Source: Ignatzschineria cameli (GTDB lineage: Bacteria; Pseudomonadota; Gammaproteobacteria; Cardiobacteriales; Wohlfahrtiimonadaceae). Taken from it: a stretch of DNA of 64,000 nt. Under the pieces are notes generated by a model. That model did no database searches. It saw only the letters and a program-made list of their open reading frames with translations, and was not told the DNA's origin. The position numbers and the translations under genes are program-made. The DNA is taken from positions 62,001 through 126,000 of the forward strand of contig NZ_QEWW01000003.1 in NCBI RefSeq assembly GCF_003121895.1, given 5' to 3'. Positions 52,688-62,960 of the stretch are shown here, in pieces (position 1 is the first letter of the stretch; every line of letters starts with the position of its first letter).

Positions 52688-54202
52688 TTAGAATTGAGCT
52701 GTCAAATGAACAAGAAGTCCATCAATCGTTGTCTGCATGAGATTCGCAATTGGCTCAGGCCAAACCCCAAGAAGAATGACAAGAATTGCTAATGAACCTA
52801 ACATGAACCACTCGCGACCATTGATATCTTTCATCTGTCTGACATGATCATGAACGATATCCCCTAAGATCACTCGTTTTGTTAACCAGAGGTTATATGC
52901 CGCACTGAGAATTAATGACAATGCAACTAAAAGAGCGATATAGACTGAATAGTGGAAGCTTGCAAGGATCGTCCAGAACTCACCGATAAACCCTGAGGTT
53001 CCTGGTAATCCGGAGTTTGCCATCGCAAAGAAGATAAAGAATGCCCCAAAGACTGGCATCGCATTGATCACACCACCGTAATCAGCAATCTCTCTTGAGT
53101 GAATACGATCATAGAGCACCCCAATACAGAGGAACATTCCAGCAGAAACAAGACCGTGAGAGATCATCTGCATCATGCCCCCTTGAAGCGCCATCTGCAT
53201 CGCTTCAGGATCGAGATCCCCGCCCCCTAACATCGCAACAGGAAGGATAAAAGCTAAAGTCACAAATCCCATATGAGAGATAGAGGAGTAAGCGATCATC
53301 TTCTTCATATCACGTTGAACAAGTGCAACAAGCGCAATATAGAGAATCGCAATCACACTGAGTGCTACAACCAACCAAGCAAAGTATGCCGCGCCTAATG
53401 GAGCGATCGGTAACATAAAGCGAACAAAGCCGTAACCCCCAATTTTAAGGGTAATTGCCGCAAGAATCACCGAACCACCGGTAGGTGCTTCAACGTGCGC
53501 AGAAGGTAACCAAGTATGCACAGGGAACATCGGTACTTTCACCGCAAACCCAGCAAGGAATGCGAAGAAGAGCCATTTCTGTGTGCTCTCTGCGATCTCA
53601 AGATTTTGGAATCCTAAGATATTGAAGTTGCCACTTTGGAGATAGAGATAGATCAACGCAACAAGAAGGAAGATCGATCCTAAGAAGGTATAGAGGAAGA
53701 ATTTAAGCGCCGCAGTGATACGACCTGGTCCACCCCAAACCCCGATAATTAAGAACATCGGGATTAACATCGCTTCGAAGAAGATATAGAAGAGAATCCC
53801 ATCAACAGATGCAAAGATACCATTCATCAATCCTTCAAGGATTAAGAATGCTGCAAAATATTGATTTGGACGATCTTTAATAATCTCCCAACCTGCGATC
53901 ACTACCAAGATAGTGACAAAGGTTGTCAGTACGATAAAGGGCATGGAGAAACCATCAACCCCTAAGTGATACCCAATTCCAAGATCTCGACTCCAGACAT
54001 AGTTCTCTACAAACTGCATCGCAGTTGTGTCTGAATTGAACTGGAATATAAGTGGTAACGATATAATAAATGTAAGAATAGCAAAGGCTAATGAGGTCCA
54101 ACGGACTCGGGTTGGTTCATTACCAACCGCGAGCACCACTAACCCCCCGATAATCGGAAGCCAAATGACTAAACTTAACCAAGAGATTTGCATTGTTTCC
54201 AT
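52688..54202 (-). CDS. nuoM: NADH-quinone oxidoreductase subunit M
   Basis: This 504-aa antiporter-like subunit of complex I has the motifs VKVPMFPVHTWLPSAHVEAPT with the key lysine and glutamate, and KKMIAYSSISHMGFV. It is co-transcribed between nuoL (10-bp gap) and nuoN (13-bp gap). Confidence 0.96.
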   Translation of the reverse strand: METMQISWLSLVIWLPIIGGLVVLAVGNEPTRVRWTSLAFAILTFIISLPLIFQFNSDTTAMQFVENYVWSRDLGIGYHLGVDGFSMPFIVLTTFVTILVVIAGWEIIKDRPNQYFAAFLILEGLMNGIFASVDGILFYIFFEAMLIPMFLIIGVWGGPGRITAALKFFLYTFLGSIFLLVALIYLYLQSGNFNILGFQNLEIAESTQKWLFFAFLAGFAVKVPMFPVHTWLPSAHVEAPTGGSVILAAITLKIGGYGFVRFMLPIAPLGAAYFAWLVVALSVIAILYIALVALVQRDMKKMIAYSSISHMGFVTLAFILPVAMLGGGDLDPEAMQMALQGGMMQMISHGLVSAGMFLCIGVLYDRIHSREIADYGGVINAMPVFGAFFIFFAMANSGLPGTSGFIGEFWTILASFHYSVYIALLVALSLILSAAYNLWLTKRVILGDIVHDHVRQMKDINGREWFMLGSLAILVILLGVWPEPIANLMQTTIDGLLVHLTAQF

Positions 54203-54211
54203 TGTTTATTC

Positions 54212-56218
54212 CTAGTTAAAAAATACGACCCATGTCATAAGCGCTAATAGACCAACTACCATTAAGAATGCTGCATGATAGATGTACCCAGTTTGAATAC
54301 GACGGATAACGCCACCGACAAAGGAGGCTACATGTGCCGCACCAAATACAATCCCTCGGTCGATCAGTTTGTCATCGATCTTCTGCCAGAAGAAGCGACC
54401 TAAGCCCACAGAGCCATTAGCGATCACCTTCTGATTGAAATCATCGAGGTAGTATTTATTCTCAAATACTCGATAAAGACCAGTCTTTTCAAGCACCTCT
54501 TTACCCTTCGTTGCCACTTTCGGCTGGATAAGGAAGCTATACCAAGCAACAGCAATCCCTAAGAGCGTGAGATAGAATGCCGGCGCAGTTAAAGCCTCTT
54601 TGGTCATTGCCCAAGAGCCTTCAAAGCCCTGCTTCATAATCTCTGTTGCTGGATTGACTGCATTATTGATAAAGACAGAGTCCGCTAAGAAGGTATTTTC
54701 AAACATCATAGGTGCCATATACCAACCGAGAATTACGGAAGGAATTGCAAGAAGAATCAAGGGAAGTGTAACAACCCAAGGTGACTCTTTTGGCGTCTCT
54801 GGCAAGATGCTCTCATCTTCACCGTGATGATCATGTCCTAAGGACTCATCAACAGTGTAACGCGCTTTACCGTGGAAGACTAAGAAGTACATTCTGAAGG
54901 TGTAGAGCGCTGTCATAAAGACCCCGATCTCAAGTGCTAAATGGGCAAAGCCTGAACCGAAGGTTGAGCTATGCTCGAGCGACCAGATGATTCCCTCTTT
55001 TGAGTAGTACCCTGAAAAGAATGGCATCCCCACAAGGGCAAGAGAACCGATCAACGTTGTAATCCAAGTGATTGGCATCTTCTTACGAAGTCCACCCATA
55101 AAGCGCATATCTTGAACGTGGCTCATACCGATAATAACTGAACCTGCGCCTAAGAAGAGGAGCGCTTTAAAGAAGGCGTGCGTTGTTAAGTGGAATGCTG
55201 CAAGTGAGTAAGCAGAAGCCCCTAATGCAACGGTCATATACCCGAGTTGTGAGATTGTTGAGTAAGCGATAACGCGTTTGATATCGTTTTGGAAGAGACC
55301 TAACACCCCCATAAAGAGTGCTGTAATCGCCCCTAAGATCATCACCATCGAGAGCGCTGTTGTAGAGAGCTCATAGATCGGTGACATACGCGCAACCATA
55401 AAGATCCCGGCTGTAACCATCGTCGCCGCGTGAATCAATGCGGAGATCGGTGTTGGACCTTCCATCGAATCAGGTAACCAGACATGAAGCGGAACCTGTG
55501 CCGATTTACCCATCGCCCCAATAAAGAGGAAGACAGCTGCAAAGGTCATGATATTCCAATCTGTTCCTAAGAAGTGGAATGTTCCTGCCGCTTCTGGAAG
55601 ACGATCAAATGCTTCTGTATAGGTAAGTGAGCTTGTCATATAAGCGACACACGCAATACCGATTAAGAAACCGAAGTCCCCAACACGATTCACTAAGAAC
55701 GCCTTCATATTGGCATAAGTTGCCGATGGCTTTTTAAACCAGAAACCGATCAAGAGATAGGAGACAAGACCAACTGCTTCCCACCCAAAGAAGAGCTGCA
55801 TGAAGTTGTTTGACATCACAAGCATCAACATTGAGAAGGTAAAGAGCGAGATATAACTGAAGAAACGATTATATCCAGGATCCCCTTTCATATACCCAAC
55901 AGAGTAGAGATGAACCATGGTTGAGACAGAGGTGATCACCACCATCATCATCGCGGTAAGGTTATCGACTAAGAAACCGACCCCAACGCTTAATGATCCT
56001 GTATCCATCCAGGTATAGATATTTTCATCAAAGATCGGCGCACGTCCTGACATATGCTCAATAAGAACATAGCCTGAGAGAAGTGCAGCAATCGCGACAA
56101 AAACGATTGTGACTGTATGTGCCACCTTTTCATTAATTACTCGGCAGAAAAGACCCGAGATAATTGAACCAAAGAGGGGCAATAAAACAATTAAAAGATA
56201 GATATACTTTAAGTCCAT
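54212..56218 (-). CDS. nuoL: NADH-quinone oxidoreductase subunit L
   Basis: This 668-aa antiporter-like subunit carries the long lateral helix at its C-terminal end. Landmarks: QLFFGWEAVGLVSYLLIGFW, SAQVPLHVWLPDSMEGPTP and VIAYSTISQLGYM. A histidine/acid-rich loop (LGHDHHGEDES, about residue 460) is a local feature. It lies 5 bp after nuoK. Confidence 0.96.
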   Translation of the reverse strand: MDLKYIYLLIVLLPLFGSIISGLFCRVINEKVAHTVTIVFVAIAALLSGYVLIEHMSGRAPIFDENIYTWMDTGSLSVGVGFLVDNLTAMMMVVITSVSTMVHLYSVGYMKGDPGYNRFFSYISLFTFSMLMLVMSNNFMQLFFGWEAVGLVSYLLIGFWFKKPSATYANMKAFLVNRVGDFGFLIGIACVAYMTSSLTYTEAFDRLPEAAGTFHFLGTDWNIMTFAAVFLFIGAMGKSAQVPLHVWLPDSMEGPTPISALIHAATMVTAGIFMVARMSPIYELSTTALSMVMILGAITALFMGVLGLFQNDIKRVIAYSTISQLGYMTVALGASAYSLAAFHLTTHAFFKALLFLGAGSVIIGMSHVQDMRFMGGLRKKMPITWITTLIGSLALVGMPFFSGYYSKEGIIWSLEHSSTFGSGFAHLALEIGVFMTALYTFRMYFLVFHGKARYTVDESLGHDHHGEDESILPETPKESPWVVTLPLILLAIPSVILGWYMAPMMFENTFLADSVFINNAVNPATEIMKQGFEGSWAMTKEALTAPAFYLTLLGIAVAWYSFLIQPKVATKGKEVLEKTGLYRVFENKYYLDDFNQKVIANGSVGLGRFFWQKIDDKLIDRGIVFGAAHVASFVGGVIRRIQTGYIYHAAFLMVVGLLALMTWVVFFN

Positions 56219-56222
56219 TGCA

Positions 56223-56531
56223 CTAGCCTCTTAATTCCGTAATTTCATCGACATTAATGCTACCGCGATTTCTGAATACTAACACTAAGATTGCAAGACC
56301 AATCGCCGCTTCCGCAGCTGCAACCGCTAATGTAAAGAAGACAAAAATCTGCCCATTTAAATCGCCCGAGAACTGTGAGAATGCAACAAAAAGCGTGCTA
56401 CTTGCTAGTAACATTAATTCGATACACATCAAGAGAACAATTAAGTTCTTACGATTGATGAAGATCCCCGCAGTACTAATTCCAAATAGAATCGTCGAGA
56501 GAATAATATAATCATCTATGACTAAATTCAT
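56223..56531 (-). CDS. nuoK: NADH-quinone oxidoreductase subunit K
   Basis: This 102-aa subunit with three membrane helices has the conserved glutamates in [11 protein letters not shown] and [16 protein letters not shown]. Length matches the family. It is separated from nuoJ by 2 bp. Confidence 0.96.
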   Translation of the reverse strand: MNLVIDDYIILSTILFGISTAGIFINRKNLIVLLMCIELMLLASSTLFVAFSQFSGDLNGQIFVFFTLAVAAAEAAIGLAILVLVFRNRGSINVDEITELRG

Positions 56532-56533
56532 AC

Positions 56534-57211
56534 CTATTTTTCCTCCTCTTCTGTAACTGCGTCTTCGCTCTCTTCCTTCACAGGTGCCGGCGCTAAAACC
56601 GCAGAATCCATCTTCACCATACGAACGCGTTTTGTTGGATCTGCCTTAATTGCCCAGCTGACAGAGACATCTTTACGACGAAGTGGTCCGATACGGCGTG
56701 TTAAAGCGATCGCCGCAATCATCGCTACTAAAAGAATCAATGCGGTTGCTTCAAAGGCATAGATATAGTTCGTGTAGAGAAGCACCCCTAATTCCTGAGC
56801 ATTTGTCAATTCAACGCCTGAACGGATCGACTCAACGCCCCCTTCAAGTGCAAATTGATTCGCAATAAAGCTATCGCCCCCTAGGATCACAATCAGAATC
56901 TCGGCAATAAAGATAATTGCCACTAAGACTGCAATAGGAAGATAACGGACAAAACCCTCTTTTAAGAGATCATGCGGAATATCGAGCATCATCACCGCAA
57001 AGAGGAAGAAGACCATCACCGCACCACAGTAGATAATAATCAAAGAGAGTGCTAAGAATTCTGCTTGTAGCAGTAACCAGCAGCAGCTCACCATCACAAA
57101 GATCAGAACTAGGTGTAGTACTGATGTCATGGTATTTTTGGCACTCACCACTCTAATCGCTGAATAGATCGTGATTAGTGCGAAGATATAAAATAGTATC
57201 TTAAATAACAT
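56534..57211 (-). CDS. nuoJ: NADH-quinone oxidoreductase subunit J
   Basis: This 225-aa membrane subunit has five helices and the [18 protein letters not shown] segment with the conserved tyrosine. The C-terminus is extended with an acidic tail ([13 protein letters not shown]) after [13 protein letters not shown], not typical of shorter NuoJ proteins. It follows nuoI by 9 bp. Confidence 0.95.
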   Translation of the reverse strand: MLFKILFYIFALITIYSAIRVVSAKNTMTSVLHLVLIFVMVSCCWLLLQAEFLALSLIIIYCGAVMVFFLFAVMMLDIPHDLLKEGFVRYLPIAVLVAIIFIAEILIVILGGDSFIANQFALEGGVESIRSGVELTNAQELGVLLYTNYIYAFEATALILLVAMIAAIALTRRIGPLRRKDVSVSWAIKADPTKRVRMVKMDSAVLAPAPVKEESEDAVTEEEEK

Positions 57212-57220
57212 CTTCCCCTC

Positions 57221-57712
57221 CTAGTATAAGTGAGAATCTGCAGCACGATCTTTAGCGATTTGTACTTCATACTTATCGCCAAGTGCTAAGAGAGATTCTT
57301 TTGTGATGATATTTTCGCCCTTCTCTTCCATATGGTATTCAAAGACGCGTGTTAAGACGATTGAATCCACAGGACATGCTTGTTCACACAATCCACAGAA
57401 GATGCATTTAAAGAGATCGATATCGTAACGTGTTGTCCGGCGAGTGCCATCACCACGCTCTTCGGTATCAATCGTAATTGCTAATGCAGGACAGACCGCT
57501 TCACACAACTTACAACCAATACAACGCTCTTCCCCATTAGGATAGCGACGCAATGCGTGAAGCCCACGAAAACGCCCAGATTGTGGGGTTTTCTCAAACG
57601 GATACTCAATCGTGAATTTCGGTCTAAAGAAATAACGTAAGGTAATTCCTAAACCTTTACGTAATTCTTTTAACGTAAATGTCTCGTAGAGTGATTTTAA
57701 ATATCTAAACAT
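57221..57712 (-). CDS. nuoI: NADH-quinone oxidoreductase subunit I
   Basis: This 163-aa subunit carries two 4Fe-4S clusters: [12 protein letters not shown] and [12 protein letters not shown]. The N-terminus ([20 protein letters not shown]) anchors it to the membrane arm. It transfers electrons to subunit B. It follows nuoH by 22 bp. Confidence 0.97.
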   Translation of the reverse strand: MFRYLKSLYETFTLKELRKGLGITLRYFFRPKFTIEYPFEKTPQSGRFRGLHALRRYPNGEERCIGCKLCEAVCPALAITIDTEERGDGTRRTTRYDIDLFKCIFCGLCEQACPVDSIVLTRVFEYHMEEKGENIITKESLLALGDKYEVQIAKDRAADSHLY

Positions 57713-57734
57713 ATGTTAGTTCCTACCTATTCCT

Positions 57735-58787
57735 TTAAAACCATGGTTTTAAACCGACGCCGTACATTACGAGTACTACCGCAATCCACACAAGAGCAAT
57801 CGGAATAAAGAATTTCCAACCTAGACGCATAATCTGGTCATAACGATAACCCGGGAAGGTTGCTCGAACCCAAATCATGGCAAAGAGGAAAAAGGCCATT
57901 TTGATAATCATCCAGAAGATGCTATCTGTCGCAAGTAATGAAAGAACAGGAATATTCTCTATCGCTTCTACGCCAGAGAGCGGTGCTAACCATCCACCAA
58001 AGAAGAGCAAGCTCATCAATGCTGAGACCAAAATCATATTGGTATACTCTGCAAGGTAGAAAGTTACAAAGCCTGTACCTGAATACTCAGTAAAGTATCC
58101 CGCAACAATCTCTGATTCCCCTTCTGTCACCTCAAAAGGTGCACGATTTAACTCCGCAAGACCGGCAATAAAGTAGATCACCGCCATTGGAAGAAGTGGA
58201 ATAAAGTACCAGTTCACAAGCCCGAGCGATCCTGCTTGTCCTTTAACGATCTCTGTAAAGTTAAGACTTCCGGAGATCATCACCACGGTAATGAGCGCGA
58301 AACCTAAAGCTAACTCATAAGAGACCACTTGCGCCGCACTACGTATCGCACCGAAGATCGCAAATTTTGAGTTAGAACTCCATCCTGCCATCAATGAGGC
58401 ATAGACCCCAAGCGAAGTCATCGCCAAGATGTAGAGGATCGCTGAATCCATTGAGGAGCTGACCCAACCATCATTGAAAGGGACCACTGCCCACACACCA
58501 AATGCTGTAGTAACAGCAATAAATGGTGCGATGAGGAACATTGTCTTATTCGCAGCTGATGGAATGATAAACTCTTTAAAGAGCATCTTTAAAAGATCCG
58601 CAAAAGGCTGGAGAAGCCCTTTAGGGCCCACTCTATTTGGACCTAAACGGATATGCATATATCCTAAAACCTTACGCTCAGCGAAGGTAAGGTATGCCAC
58701 CGAGAGTACGATTGGCAAAAAGATCACCAATGTCTTTATCAGAGCCCACACAAGCGGATAGTGAATAATCGCCATTACGGTATCCAT
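57735..58787 (-). CDS. nuoH: NADH-quinone oxidoreductase subunit H
   Basis: This 350-aa membrane subunit forms part of the quinone channel. Motifs: FAERKVLGYMHIRLGPNRVGP and AELNRAPFEVTEGESEIVAGY. It is adjacent to nuoG without a gap (start 58787, nuoG stop 58788). Confidence 0.97.
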   Translation of the reverse strand: MDTVMAIIHYPLVWALIKTLVIFLPIVLSVAYLTFAERKVLGYMHIRLGPNRVGPKGLLQPFADLLKMLFKEFIIPSAANKTMFLIAPFIAVTTAFGVWAVVPFNDGWVSSSMDSAILYILAMTSLGVYASLMAGWSSNSKFAIFGAIRSAAQVVSYELALGFALITVVMISGSLNFTEIVKGQAGSLGLVNWYFIPLLPMAVIYFIAGLAELNRAPFEVTEGESEIVAGYFTEYSGTGFVTFYLAEYTNMILVSALMSLLFFGGWLAPLSGVEAIENIPVLSLLATDSIFWMIIKMAFFLFAMIWVRATFPGYRYDQIMRLGWKFFIPIALVWIAVVLVMYGVGLKPWF

Positions 58788-61121
58788 CTAATTTGCCCCC
58801 TTAATTGATTGATAAAACTTCGTCGTTCCTGCATATTCTGTCGGAATACGAACACAGCCTTCTGCTACCTTCTCTGAAATTCTAGAGAGGAAGGTATTTT
58901 CGCTATTGAGTAGAGGCATAATCGCACTCTCATCATTCGCATTATTAAAGGCGATACGGGCACGCTTTGCTAAAGGTGTCTTCTGAAGTGCAACACCACG
59001 TCTGACATAAGCATCGGTGGAGTAGAGTGAAGTTGTTGGTACTGCTAACAATCCCTCTTTATTCAATGCTTGATAGTCAAAGGAGACTCCTGAAACCTCA
59101 TTTTGGTTCTCTGCTAATTTTGCGCCATTCTCCGCTTTCCACTTCGTTAGAAGTTCATCAGAAGAGATGTAATCGAAGCCATCGATCTCAAAATGGTTAC
59201 CTAAGACACGTAAAATCTTCCAGATAGGACGCGCTTCACCATGTGGGAGCGATGCGGCTTGTAATGTCTGTAACGTTCCTTCGAGGTTAACGTAACTTCC
59301 TGAGGTCTCTGTCCAAGCAGCACCCGGAAGAATGACATTCGCAACAGATTTTAATGTTTCACTCGCAAATGGGGTAATTGCAACGACAGCTTCAGCAGCT
59401 TGCAGGGCATCAAGCGCTAATTTCGATTCTACAAAATCAAATTCAGGATCGATCGCACCTACTAAGAGGTAAGCTTTTAACTGCGCTTCTAACATCGTCG
59501 CAGTTGAGTGACCTTCAGCGGTCAATGCAGTTACTGCAGCACCAGAGCTATTTGATCCTGGTGTAAAGTAACCCAATTTTGCCCCGGTTAAGCGTGCAAG
59601 CTCTGCACTCAATGCACGGATTGTGGCAAATTGTGGATGACTGATTGCATCATGACCTAAAACGATCCACTCACGCTCCCCTTTGAGGAACTGCTCAGCA
59701 ATTGTAACAATTGCTGCTTCATCAGCAGTATCGTTATTGATCACACTGATCAATTCGGTACGCACTGATTCACCCTTCATATTGGCGACTTTCGCAACAA
59801 CGGCAGCAAGCTCATTCACCCAATTGAAAGGATGCGCAATAATCTCGGCATGGAAAGGATGGAGCTGATCTGCACTATAAGATCCTAAGAAAGAGACTTT
59901 TGCTCCCTTCGTCACTGCATCACGAAGACGAATAGCTAATACGGGGACTTCCATACGAGGATCTGCCCCGACAAGTAGTACTGAATCAAGCTCATTAACT
60001 TCAGGAATAGAAAGACCTAAAGCACGGAAGACAGGTTCTGCACGATCACCACTAAAATCACGCTGTGTTAAGCGATAATCAACATTCTTAAGGCCTAAAC
60101 CCTCTTTTAACTCCTTGATGAGTTGCATCTCTTCAAGCGTTGCCATCGGCGAAACAAAGATTCCAACCTCTTCCGGACCATACTTTTCAATTGCGCCTTC
60201 GATCAGAAGTTTTGTCGCTTTAAGGGCATCATCCCATGAGCTTTTAACCAACTCACCTTGACCATTATCTAAAAGAGGATGGGCAGCACGATCATCACTT
60301 GAGAGCGCTTCATAGCTGAAACGATCACGATCAGAGATCCAAGGCTCATTGATCTCATCATTACGGCGAGATACAACACGCGCCACTTTTCCACGGAGAG
60401 TATGAATCTCGGTATTAGTACCGATTCCATCATGCATGCTAATAGAGTCATGGTTGAGATACTCCCACGGACGCGCCCCATATTTTGAAGGTTTTGCCGT
60501 CAAAGCACCAACGGGGCAGATATCGATAATATTGCCCGAAACTTCAGAAACTAATGCATGCTTAATATAGGTGGTAATCTCTAAACGATCACCACGATCA
60601 ACGCCCCCTAACTCACGCATGCCGGCGATCTCATCACCAAAGCGAACGCAGCGGGTACATTGAATACAGCGATTCATAAAGGTCTCTACTAAAGGGCCGA
60701 TATTGATCTTTTCAACGTGACGCTTCTCTTCAATATAGAGTGATCGATTTTGACCATACTCTGCGGAGAAATCTTGCAATTCACACTCCCCCCCCTGATC
60801 ACAGATCGGGCAGTCGAGTGGGTGATTGATCAGCAAGAACTCCATAATTGCTTTCTGCGCTGCTCGTGCTTTCTCATTACGAGTTCGCACAATCATGCCA
60901 TCCATAATCGGTGTAGCACAAGCAGGTGCCGGTTTTGGCATGCGCTCAACATCAACAAGACACATACGGCAACTCGCCGCAATGGATAATTTATCGTGGT
61001 AACAGAAGCGAGGAATAGTGATCCCTTCACGATCTGCCACTTCAATCAACATTGTTCCGGCGGGTGCTTGAAACTCTTTACCATCGATATTAACGGTAAA
61101 CATCTTCACTTCATTACTCAT
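58788..61121 (-). CDS. nuoG: NADH-quinone oxidoreductase subunit G
   Basis: This 777-aa subunit holds several Fe-S clusters. The N-terminal 2Fe-2S ligands are in PRFCYHDKLSIAASCRMCLV (with a later CATP), 4Fe-4S motifs include HPLDCPICDQGGECELQD and CIQCTRCVRFGDE. A molybdopterin-like domain fills the rest. The start overlaps the nuoF stop by one base. Confidence 0.96.
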   Translation of the reverse strand: MSNEVKMFTVNIDGKEFQAPAGTMLIEVADREGITIPRFCYHDKLSIAASCRMCLVDVERMPKPAPACATPIMDGMIVRTRNEKARAAQKAIMEFLLINHPLDCPICDQGGECELQDFSAEYGQNRSLYIEEKRHVEKINIGPLVETFMNRCIQCTRCVRFGDEIAGMRELGGVDRGDRLEITTYIKHALVSEVSGNIIDICPVGALTAKPSKYGARPWEYLNHDSISMHDGIGTNTEIHTLRGKVARVVSRRNDEINEPWISDRDRFSYEALSSDDRAAHPLLDNGQGELVKSSWDDALKATKLLIEGAIEKYGPEEVGIFVSPMATLEEMQLIKELKEGLGLKNVDYRLTQRDFSGDRAEPVFRALGLSIPEVNELDSVLLVGADPRMEVPVLAIRLRDAVTKGAKVSFLGSYSADQLHPFHAEIIAHPFNWVNELAAVVAKVANMKGESVRTELISVINNDTADEAAIVTIAEQFLKGEREWIVLGHDAISHPQFATIRALSAELARLTGAKLGYFTPGSNSSGAAVTALTAEGHSTATMLEAQLKAYLLVGAIDPEFDFVESKLALDALQAAEAVVAITPFASETLKSVANVILPGAAWTETSGSYVNLEGTLQTLQAASLPHGEARPIWKILRVLGNHFEIDGFDYISSDELLTKWKAENGAKLAENQNEVSGVSFDYQALNKEGLLAVPTTSLYSTDAYVRRGVALQKTPLAKRARIAFNNANDESAIMPLLNSENTFLSRISEKVAEGCVRIPTEYAGTTKFYQSIKGAN

Positions 61122-62407
61122 TATTTCGCCCCCTCAACCATACTTCTGCCATGTTCAATATAGTATTTGAACTCTTCTGGGAAGTGTTTGACAAAGCTGA
61201 GTACCGGCATTGCTGCTGCATCACCGAGCGCACAGATTGTTCGACCCCCAATATTATTGGCAACATGAACAAGACGGTCGAGATCTTCTGGACGCCCTTC
61301 CCCTTTGAGAATGCGATCCATAATTCTAAACAACCAACCTGTCCCCTCACGGCATGGCGTACATTGGCCACACGACTCGCTAAAGTAGAAGCTTGAGAGT
61401 GTGCGTAATGCCTTCACCATGTCGGTGGTCTCATCCATCACGATCACCGCACCTGAACCCATCATCGATCCCGCTTTCTTTGCGATCGAATCGTAATCCA
61501 TATTGGTCTCCATCATAATGTGACCTGGAACAACAGGAACAGAGGATCCGCCCGGAATAACCGCCTTCAATTTACGACCTTTCCAAATACCGCCGGCAAG
61601 CTCTAAGAGATCTTTAAAGGGTGTCCCCATCGGAATCTCATAGTTACCCGGTTTCTCAACATGACCAGAGATCGAGAAGATCTTCTGCCCACCGGCACCA
61701 GGAATACCATGCTCTTTAAACCAATCTGCGCCATTACGAACAATGCGGCCAACAGAAGAGAGAGACTCACAGTTATTGATAGTGGTCGGCTTTCCATAGA
61801 GACCTACAGCTGCAGGGAAAGGCGGTTTAAAACGGGGTTGCCCCTTCTTCCCTTCTAAAGATTCAAGAAGTGCTGTCTCCTCTCCACAGATATAAGCCCC
61901 AGCACCTAAAGCGCCATAGAGCTCGATGGAGATTCCTGTCCCTTGGATATTTTGCCCAATAAGACCCGCATCACGCGCTTCTTGTACAGCTGCTTCAAAG
62001 CGTTTGAAAGGCTCTTCGCTAAACTCTCCACGCATATAGTTGTAACCCACTTTTGCGCCGATCGCATAGGCGGCAATTGCCATTCCTTCGACCAAAGCAT
62101 GCGGGTTAAAGCGGAGAATATCTCTATCTTTACAGGTGCCTGGCTCCGACTCATCTGAGTTACAGACAAGGTAGCTGCTACCATCATCATTTTTCGGCAT
62201 AAAGCTCCACTTCACACCCGTTGGGAAGCCTGCGCCCCCACGACCACGAAGTTCTGAAGCCTTCACCATCTCGATGACTTCCTCTTTGGAGAGTTCCCCT
62301 CTTAATATCTTTTTCCACCCATCGTAGCCCCCTAAGCTCAAGTAGGTCTCGAGAGACCAAGGCTTATCGTGCCCGAGAGTGAAGTAACAAACTTCGTTTT
62401 GTACCAT
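61121..62407 (-). CDS. nuoF: NADH-quinone oxidoreductase subunit F
   Basis: This 428-aa subunit binds NADH and FMN and has one 4Fe-4S cluster. Motifs: [17 protein letters not shown] for [23 protein letters not shown] for FMN, and [14 protein letters not shown] for the cluster. It overlaps nuoE and nuoG by one base each. Confidence 0.97.
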   Translation of the reverse strand: MVQNEVCYFTLGHDKPWSLETYLSLGGYDGWKKILRGELSKEEVIEMVKASELRGRGGAGFPTGVKWSFMPKNDDGSSYLVCNSDESEPGTCKDRDILRFNPHALVEGMAIAAYAIGAKVGYNYMRGEFSEEPFKRFEAAVQEARDAGLIGQNIQGTGISIELYGALGAGAYICGEETALLESLEGKKGQPRFKPPFPAAVGLYGKPTTINNCESLSSVGRIVRNGADWFKEHGIPGAGGQKIFSISGHVEKPGNYEIPMGTPFKDLLELAGGIWKGRKLKAVIPGGSSVPVVPGHIMMETNMDYDSIAKKAGSMMGSGAVIVMDETTDMVKALRTLSSFYFSESCGQCTPCREGTGWLFRIMDRILKGEGRPEDLDRLVHVANNIGGRTICALGDAAAMPVLSFVKHFPEEFKYYIEHGRSMVEGAK

Positions 62408-62928
62408 TAGTTTGCCTCTTTATTATCTGCTCTTGATTCGATACGGTCGAGAATCTCATCAATCTTCTCAATCGTTAAATTCTCATGATATTCATGATTG
62501 ATTAATGCCGCTGGCGCCGCTGTACATGCCGCAATACATTCATCCTCATTCTTAAGCGAAAAAAGACCGTCAGGAGTTGACTCCCCGGCCTTAATCCCTA
62601 AACGCTTCTCAACATGCGCTAAAATCTCTTCTCCACCACGAAGCATGCAGGAGATATTAGTACAGATCATAATGGCATTTTTACCACATGGTTTTGTTTC
62701 GAAATTGGAGTAAAAGGAGGCGACTTCATATACCGCAATTGGAGGCAGTTCCAGATATTCTGCAATAGCATCCATAATCTCAACCGTTAAATAACCACCA
62801 TTTTCGTGTTGAGCTTCACGCAGTGCAGCAAGAAGTGCGGATTGCTTCCGATCTTCAGGGAAGCGTGCGAGCCAGCGATCGATCTCTGCTCTCGTATGGC
62901 TACTTAATATACTTTCTCTATTTTTCAT
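62407..62928 (-). CDS. nuoE: NADH-quinone oxidoreductase subunit E
   Basis: This 173-aa subunit holds a 2Fe-2S cluster with ligands in [11 protein letters not shown] and the later [10 protein letters not shown]. It forms the dehydrogenase module with NuoF and NuoG. A 32-bp gap separates it from nuoD, so all are in one operon. Confidence 0.95.
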   Translation of the reverse strand: MKNRESILSSHTRAEIDRWLARFPEDRKQSALLAALREAQHENGGYLTVEIMDAIAEYLELPPIAVYEVASFYSNFETKPCGKNAIMICTNISCMLRGGEEILAHVEKRLGIKAGESTPDGLFSLKNEDECIAACTAAPAALINHEYHENLTIEKIDEILDRIESRADNKEAN

Positions 62929-62960
62929 CTTAGCTACTCTATACTCTGTAATTGATTAAA